From NCBI GenBank assembly GCA_022601195.1, contig JAHZIX010000049.1:62001-126000 (forward strand): a stretch of DNA of 64,000 nt, given 5' to 3'. A model generated the notes under the pieces. It worked only from the letters and a program-made list of their open reading frames with translations. It had not been told where the DNA came from and did not search any database. Made by a program: the position numbers and the translations under genes. This DNA is from Deltaproteobacteria bacterium. GTDB taxonomy: Bacteria; Acidobacteriota; Thermoanaerobaculia; Multivoradales; JAHZIX01. Below, in pieces: positions 60,001 to 64,000 of the stretch (positions within the stretch are counted from its first letter, which is position 1; each line of letters opens with the position of its first letter).

Positions 60001-62309
60001 TGCAAGGTATCGCCGGAACCGGTGGACACCCAATTCCAAACCGTCGCGTCGCTGTTGTCCAACGGCACTCCAGGAGGAGGCAGCATTTCGGAGATCCAAG
60101 CCTCCAAGTTCTTGGTGGAATCTGTGGTCGGCCCAGTGCTCAGCACCCGGCCTCCGTCGACGACTAGCCCAAGGAGGCCACCCGCAGATACGCCATCCGC
60201 AGGCGGGGTCGCCTCCATCAACGGACTCTCCGATTGGAAGAGATCCGGAACGGCCGCCAAGGGAACTCCGTTGACATTGGTTTCTGCCGTCTGGGTCGTG
60301 CCGAAGACACGCCAGAAGGACCACATTCCAGCGATGTAGTGATGGCCGATATGGCAGTGGAAGAGGAAATCTCCCACACTCTGCTGACAGCCACCGGCAC
60401 CACATTCGTGCTCCAGGTTGTAGCTCGTGCCAGGCCCGATGGACTGACTATCCAAGTGGATGGAGGTCAAATTCGGATCCGGAACCTTGGTTAGGCCCTT
60501 CCAGAAATCGTTATTGGGATCCGCATTGGGATTCCGCCGCCAGCGATCGCCACCACCGTGCAAATGATGCACGTGGAAGACTTCGGAACCGCCATGCATG
60601 ACGCGGGTCTTGACTCCCTCACCGACGTAGGACCGTGGTATCGGTGTCGGCGGATCGCCGAAAGGATAGGAGCTATAGCCCAGGCTCTTTCCGTGACCGG
60701 ACTGATCTCCATTGATGGCTTTGTCCAACTCCATACGCCGACGGAAGGGCTCACTCCGATAGTTGATGGCCCTTGCCGCTGGGCGGTAGACCCCAGCGAT
60801 ATCGTCGATCAGGGGAAGCTTCTTGTCCTCCCGATCCCTTAGGTCGGTAAAGCCCTCATCGCCGATCTCGTGATACATGATGATGAATTCCCGGAAGCTC
60901 TTGCCGTCGGGACGATTGTCGAGGTTGGGGTCGACGATGATCGCTTCCCAGTTGCTACCGGTCACCGTATCCAGGGGCGCACCGGTCTCTACATCCAAGT
61001 AGGTGGCGCCCCGAGGTTCCGCCACGATGGCCCCGAACAGGCCCATGTTCTGGCGCTGCCTTCCCGCTCCGTGATCGTGGAAGTAGTAGGCTCTTTCCGC
61101 ATCCGGGTCGAGGGGCATGGGGATTTCGTAGGTCACCGTCTCGCCATGAGCGGCGAAGGTATCCGGGTTGTTACCCACCGCGCTACCCGCGTTCGTCACC
61201 GAGTGAGGTAGACCAAGGATGTGCATGGAAGCCGGACGGTCGTCATCGATGGCGTTGGTGAAATTGATCCGCAAGCAATCTCCTAGATTGGCGCGGATCA
61301 CCAACGGCTGAATCAAGTCCTTCCGGAGACCCAACGACACTCGAGCTACACCTGGTCCTTCCGGAGCTTCGCGGTCTCGATCGAGAGCTTCTTGGGCAGC
61401 AATGATGGCAGGAATGTTGGCATCAAGAGCGTACATAGCAGCGCCCTTGACGTGATCACCCCAGCGATTGAGGGTCATAGTGACGTCGATGGCGGAGACG
61501 TTGTATTCCTTGACCTCGCCTCCATCCGTACAAGCATTGAACCCACCAGATTGGATTCCAGCCTCGGCGGCATTCCACTGATTCACACCGGAACCGGAGC
61601 TGAATGCGAAAGCCAACGCTCCCACCAAAAGGAGGGCGAGGCCGAAACGTACCGGCTTGAGTCTCCAAAGAGCCGCAGCCGGTGCCAAGCCAAAACTCGA
61701 GGCCCGGCGTCGCGAGTAGAGAAAAAAGCTAACGATGAGGAGCGGAAGAAAAGCGGCTTGCTGGACCAAGACGTCTTCGAAGCCGGCAGCCGCTCGAGCC
61801 ATGAGGGTTTGAGCGTAGAGTTGGTAGCCGTCTCGGGCCAAGCTGGGGTTGCGCAACGAACCGAAGGAACACAGCTGGGTCGATTCCTGCACCGTCAGGT
61901 CCGAGGTAACAACGGTGGTTTGCACCTCCGCCAAGGCCAAGCCGTACTGCTGTCCGACCCACTCGTGAGCCATGTCACGGCTACTGGTCAGTGGCAAGGC
62001 CATGGCCATGACGAGAAAGCAGACGACTCCAGCGGTCCCCAAGAGGCCCGCCGAGTCCCTGAGATCCAAGTCAAGGCGCTTGGCCCACCGGAGACCTAGC
62101 CCAAGAGCCAAGACGACGACGGGGACGAAGAAAATGATGTCGAGGGTCATGTGGCTCGCCACTCCCACAGGGCTCCAGTCGACCCCAGGGTTCATGATGG
62201 CGTTCAGTAGATATTCCCAACCCACGACCCCCAGCGTCAGGACGGCTGCGAAGCCGAACCGATGCCGGAGCCTTGAGAGGCGGTCCGTCGAAGTCTCCGC
62301 TCTTTCCAT
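57069..62309 (-). CDS. Giant membrane-anchored multicopper oxidase
   Basis: 1746 aa from ATG 62309 (GAGGAG upstream). Residues 15-240 hold about five membrane helices. The rest is three tandem two-domain cupredoxin-like units (about 300-680, 850-1280, 1310-1645), each marked by EP-G-TY (431, 1086, 1453) and FREF (472, 1128, 1487). Unit 1 has a full copper set: MHILGLPH (363), FHDHG (410-414), FHVHHLHGG (578-586) and HCHIGHHYIAGM (651-662), supplying T1 and T2/T3 ligands. Unit 2 keeps HSHF and YHQH only; unit 3 has almost none. A beta domain of about 75 residues closes the protein. The length and six-domain plan recall MofA/MnxG manganese oxidases; the substrate is not provable here. Confidence 0.85.
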   Translation of the reverse strand: MERAETSTDRLSRLRHRFGFAAVLTLGVVGWEYLLNAIMNPGVDWSPVGVASHMTLDIIFFVPVVVLALGLGLRWAKRLDLDLRDSAGLLGTAGVVCFLVMAMALPLTSSRDMAHEWVGQQYGLALAEVQTTVVTSDLTVQESTQLCSFGSLRNPSLARDGYQLYAQTLMARAAAGFEDVLVQQAAFLPLLIVSFFLYSRRRASSFGLAPAAALWRLKPVRFGLALLLVGALAFAFSSGSGVNQWNAAEAGIQSGGFNACTDGGEVKEYNVSAIDVTMTLNRWGDHVKGAAMYALDANIPAIIAAQEALDRDREAPEGPGVARVSLGLRKDLIQPLVIRANLGDCLRINFTNAIDDDRPASMHILGLPHSVTNAGSAVGNNPDTFAAHGETVTYEIPMPLDPDAERAYYFHDHGAGRQRQNMGLFGAIVAEPRGATYLDVETGAPLDTVTGSNWEAIIVDPNLDNRPDGKSFREFIIMYHEIGDEGFTDLRDREDKKLPLIDDIAGVYRPAARAINYRSEPFRRRMELDKAINGDQSGHGKSLGYSSYPFGDPPTPIPRSYVGEGVKTRVMHGGSEVFHVHHLHGGGDRWRRNPNADPNNDFWKGLTKVPDPNLTSIHLDSQSIGPGTSYNLEHECGAGGCQQSVGDFLFHCHIGHHYIAGMWSFWRVFGTTQTAETNVNGVPLAAVPDLFQSESPLMEATPPADGVSAGGLLGLVVDGGRVLSTGPTTDSTKNLEAWISEMLPPPGVPLDNSDATVWNWVSTGSGDTLQIWGEPEISEPFPGYIPDTPGERPEVLFNPKNGRYVWPLFRPQPAQRPPFTARHSGAPWLGEEMKEGRLDGLCAVNGVGGVDLGPAPAQKRFYPVSSITLPIQVSPDRQDPDGMIFVLNEEEQAIRNGSKAVEPLAIRSNVGDCVEILFTNQIPDRPINKNFSKVNIHSHFVQFDPQASDGVITGFSYEQSVRPFANEDRRLTAPATAGATTLAVNHTDRLREGIWLGIGLGEGTCGTTAQGQPERCTEIRKITDLTATSITLDQPLSKNHGSGEAVGVEFVRYHWFSDVDFGTVFYHQHVEFKDWDHGLFGTHIVEPKGSTYHDPVTGAPVRAGTLVDIRVDPSAGGNPVASGVEGSFREFMLFLHNNNPVEGRFTRGGSTINLRAEPWRLREGDSAYRFSSVMHGDPHTQTVKAYVGDPVVVRGVGLVERVGGIRFTGHRFNSERYTDASDTRDAQFIGISERFDVSLEGGAGGTGGYPGDYLYYSTLGKDFESGGWGILRAHDTAQPDLQPLPGRTPSGGAGFPQLGETGSAPPRLFAGTDNACPANVPMREYSLVIDDSEVIYNELSASDRAGVVYRENRKPSKKARTPIVMRVNNGECLVVKLRNLRDVRSSISLGELVFDPQRSYGSAIGYNYDSTIPARSGRTYRYYADRELGIVVGLNLADIDSVERGAFAGVVVEPEGSTYTRPGGSGLLPQGGIGVQADVVSGNSEGFREFVALFNDQDRRIGQSAMPYPDRVEKFTGINYSAEPLALRDMGNNPTGVFKTSLWGDPRHVVTVPAGTPLRYRVSQPWGNQMHVPTLEGHRYYLEPGMPGSEQVFNDVLGPGMSIDMHVVGGAGGDISAPGDYLFLDRRQPFMEAGLWNILRVTEDGSSGGGDRVRVREMNQLANATGGSSLSIKGTVSPRPAGDTVPYVTIHEGAQTAAGCRGKVLARVPVDPGSGEWELEAELAGSPGRICVQSPAGGALEGLASR

Positions 62310-62342
62310 GCTTCTACTCCTCAAATTCAAGGTAAATACAAC

Positions 62343-64000
62343 CTAGTTCTCAATATTGACTTCGCGGAAAGCGCCGACGTTGGTCTGCACACAGACCGTT
62401 GAGCCGGGAACGCCGGAAGAGACGAGGGTCTGCCCAAGCGGCGAGCTGCACCCCGTCGCGCCGCAGCGGAAGAGAAAGAAGCCATCCGATTGACGCACCG
62501 GACCGCTGGTCAGGGCCGTGCCCGTACACCCCTCTTCGCCAGCTGTTCCGTTGTAGAGAGTGATCCAATTGGCGTACTCCCCGAAAGAGAGCTGTGAAAC
62601 AGTGCCACGCACCTTCAGCGGCCCATCGCGAAACGCCACCAGCCGCTCAACGGCATCGGACTCATTGTCCGATCCAGATCCGGTAGAAGCCGCCACCGGG
62701 TGAGGGGAGAAAATGCTGTTGTCATGGAACAGATCGTCGAATTGGTAGAAGACCTGACCGGAGGAACGAGGTAGCTCAATGTTTGCGGACACCGCTTGAC
62801 CGGCGGTCACGGGTCGGCCATGAGCGTAGGTCAGATCAGCCCAGTAGCCCTGACTTGGGTCATCTGGGTCGATGTAGAGGGTGCCATTGTTGGGATTCGT
62901 CCACAGGAATGGCCGCCAGGCTCCGGTGGGAGGGATGATGTCGCCAGCTCCCTCCTGCCCCTGAGCAGGGTTACGGAGGAAGGGAGGGAAGAGCAACACA
63001 TCGTTGATTCCATCGCCGTCCGAATCTCTATTCAGAGCGCCATTGGGGTTATAGGCGCTGATGTCGTTGGAGCAGAAGCCCGCCGGGTCGTTGGGGCACA
63101 TCTGCCCGACTCCGAAACCTTCCGTGAACTGGCCGATTACGAAGCCCTCATCGCCGTCGGCGCCCTTCAAACGCTGGGAAGAAGGATCGGCTGCGTCGAA
63201 TCCGATAATGAACTCCGGAGGATTGAAGCGGAAGTCTCCTTGACGGGCCGCTTCAGACCATTGGTAGCCGTAGAAGGTTCCGCCCTCGCCGCCGGTAAAA
63301 GGCTTCAACTTCACTCGGTCCTGGCCTCGCGAGAAAACCTCCGACTGTTGGATGACGTCATAGTGAGGCCGGAAGCCCCAACCGGCCCGCCATTGCATCT
63401 CCGCCACCTTTGGGATCCCGTAAGTGCCTTTGAAATTCAACACTTCGAAGCTGGTTTCGCCGCCACCACAGCAATTCTGAATGTCGTCGTTGAGGCGCGG
63501 TCCAAAGTCCACGTTGCGGAAGTAGTGAGTGTGGTTGTCCAGGTTGATCAACTTGATCTTGAAGGTATCGCCCTGGTTCCACTGCCGAATCTCGTTGAGA
63601 AACGGGCCGTCGCCGTACATCTCGTTGTTCAGGAACACCGAGACCATGTCGTAGTCCCCAAAGCCGCCCCGAGCAATACCTTCTGCCTCGAGGACTTCCC
63701 AGGCTTCCCCAGGCAGTTGGGTCTGGTTCTTGACCAAATCCGCCCATTCGATCCAGGTGCCTTCAGGGCCCCGGTTCCTGCGCGTCATCCAGCGCTCGAT
63801 AGCTTGCGGGCTGGCTCCCAGAAGGACCGCCTGCGCCAGCTGGAACATTTTCTTCTCGGGCGCGGCATCGCCGATATTGTCGAGGGTCAAGTTCTCTCGA
63901 TTACGGGTAGCGTAAGAGTTTCCCTGAGGACCGAGCTCGATCTCGCCGGTATTTTGGTTCTGAATCTCATAGACCGGCTGGAGGAACTGAATCCGCGGCG
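62343..64000 (-). CDS. Large cupredoxin-like secreted protein, 5' end beyond window
   Basis: 552 codons are visible and the frame is open to base 64000, so the N-terminus lies outside. The visible part contains a cupredoxin-like stretch INLDNHTHYFRNVDFG with His-Thr-His, a CCGGGE segment, FYQFDDLFHDNSIFSPHP and a calcium-loop-like NRDSDGDGINDVLLF. The last 85 residues (VRGTVSQLSFGEY to TVCVQTNVG) match the closing domain of the giant oxidase (KGTVSPRPAG to ICVQSPAGG). No HCHxxxH motif is seen in the visible part. 33 bases separate it from the oxidase start, so the two are cotranscribed; it may be a partner subunit or second oxidase. Confidence 0.7.
   Translation of the reverse strand, partial: PRIQFLQPVYEIQNQNTGEIELGPQGNSYATRNRENLTLDNIGDAAPEKKMFQLAQAVLLGASPQAIERWMTRRNRGPEGTWIEWADLVKNQTQLPGEAWEVLEAEGIARGGFGDYDMVSVFLNNEMYGDGPFLNEIRQWNQGDTFKIKLINLDNHTHYFRNVDFGPRLNDDIQNCCGGGETSFEVLNFKGTYGIPKVAEMQWRAGWGFRPHYDVIQQSEVFSRGQDRVKLKPFTGGEGGTFYGYQWSEAARQGDFRFNPPEFIIGFDAADPSSQRLKGADGDEGFVIGQFTEGFGVGQMCPNDPAGFCSNDISAYNPNGALNRDSDGDGINDVLLFPPFLRNPAQGQEGAGDIIPPTGAWRPFLWTNPNNGTLYIDPDDPSQGYWADLTYAHGRPVTAGQAVSANIELPRSSGQVFYQFDDLFHDNSIFSPHPVAASTGSGSDNESDAVERLVAFRDGPLKVRGTVSQLSFGEYANWITLYNGTAGEEGCTGTALTSGPVRQSDGFFLFRCGATGCSSPLGQTLVSSGVPGSTVCVQTNVGAFREVNIEN

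Overview
The window is about 60% GC by eye, gene-dense, and looks like one chromosomal contig of a Gram-negative bacterium. It encodes Omp85, lipoproteins, MacA/MacB-type export parts and periplasmic copper chaperones. Multihaem cytochrome c with a CRTAC1/ASPIC partner, FG-GAP-like secreted proteins ending in a DGFESGDT-type tail, GH20, sedolisin and a NarL-type two-component pair fit Acidobacteriota (Thermoanaerobaculia-like) best. That placement is an inference from gene content; no rRNA or tRNA gene is present to fix it.

Layout. 0-4.1 kb: small plus-strand genes (an edge-truncated unknown, an AlkD-like DNA alkylation repair protein, a VOC protein) separated by structured DNA, then a minus-strand secreted protein with Cys-containing FG-GAP-like repeats. 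4.4-4.8 kb: about ten degenerate 42-bp units, many containing a small palindrome. 4.8-18.8 kb: a minus-strand block that I read as a Crp/Fnr-controlled low-oxygen or NO module. It runs cytochrome b/multihaem c fusion, CRTAC1, cysteine-synthase-like, HemN, HemG, then GNAT, a di-iron oxygenase-like protein, tryptophanase, an atypical radical SAM protein and the iron-sulfur repair protein RIC, followed by a Crp/Fnr regulator. Two nearly identical TATGA-N6-TCATA-type operators sit before the two sub-operons, each at the same distance from a -10-like hexamer.

19.2-32.9 kb: mostly secreted or envelope functions (sedolisin, Omp85, alpha/beta hydrolase, M23-like protein, GH20, alkaline phosphatase, amidohydrolase) plus a UvrD-type helicase. 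Two gene relics lie here (ankyrin, Omp85). 32.9-36.7 kb: a visibly more AT-rich island. It has two paralogous sigma-like proteins flanking a His-rich 124-aa protein, further small ORFs, a perfect 19-bp inverted repeat pair, and at its right edge a relic of a second copy of the amidohydrolase whose intact gene bounds the left edge. Next to it is a divergent SecY paralogue fused to a DUF2007-like tail.

38-48.5 kb: dienelactone hydrolase, a G8/beta-helix protein with a good sigma70-type promoter, and a MacB-type ABC export operon with three consecutive membrane-fusion proteins and an XRE regulator. 48.8-64 kb: a copper/respiratory locus. SCO1, PCuAC and a cytochrome c are on the plus strand. USP, MgtC/DUF4010, NarL-type response regulator, GAF histidine kinase, an FGE-fold protein and two large secreted/membrane cupredoxin proteins are on the minus strand. 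One of these is a 1746-aa multicopper oxidase with five N-terminal membrane helices and three tandem two-domain units; its size and domain number recall MofA/MnxG-type manganese oxidases.

The strongest candidates for something undescribed are the tryptophanase/radical SAM/di-iron protein module, the giant multicopper oxidase locus, the paired sigma-like/His-rich island and the SecY-DUF2007 fusion.
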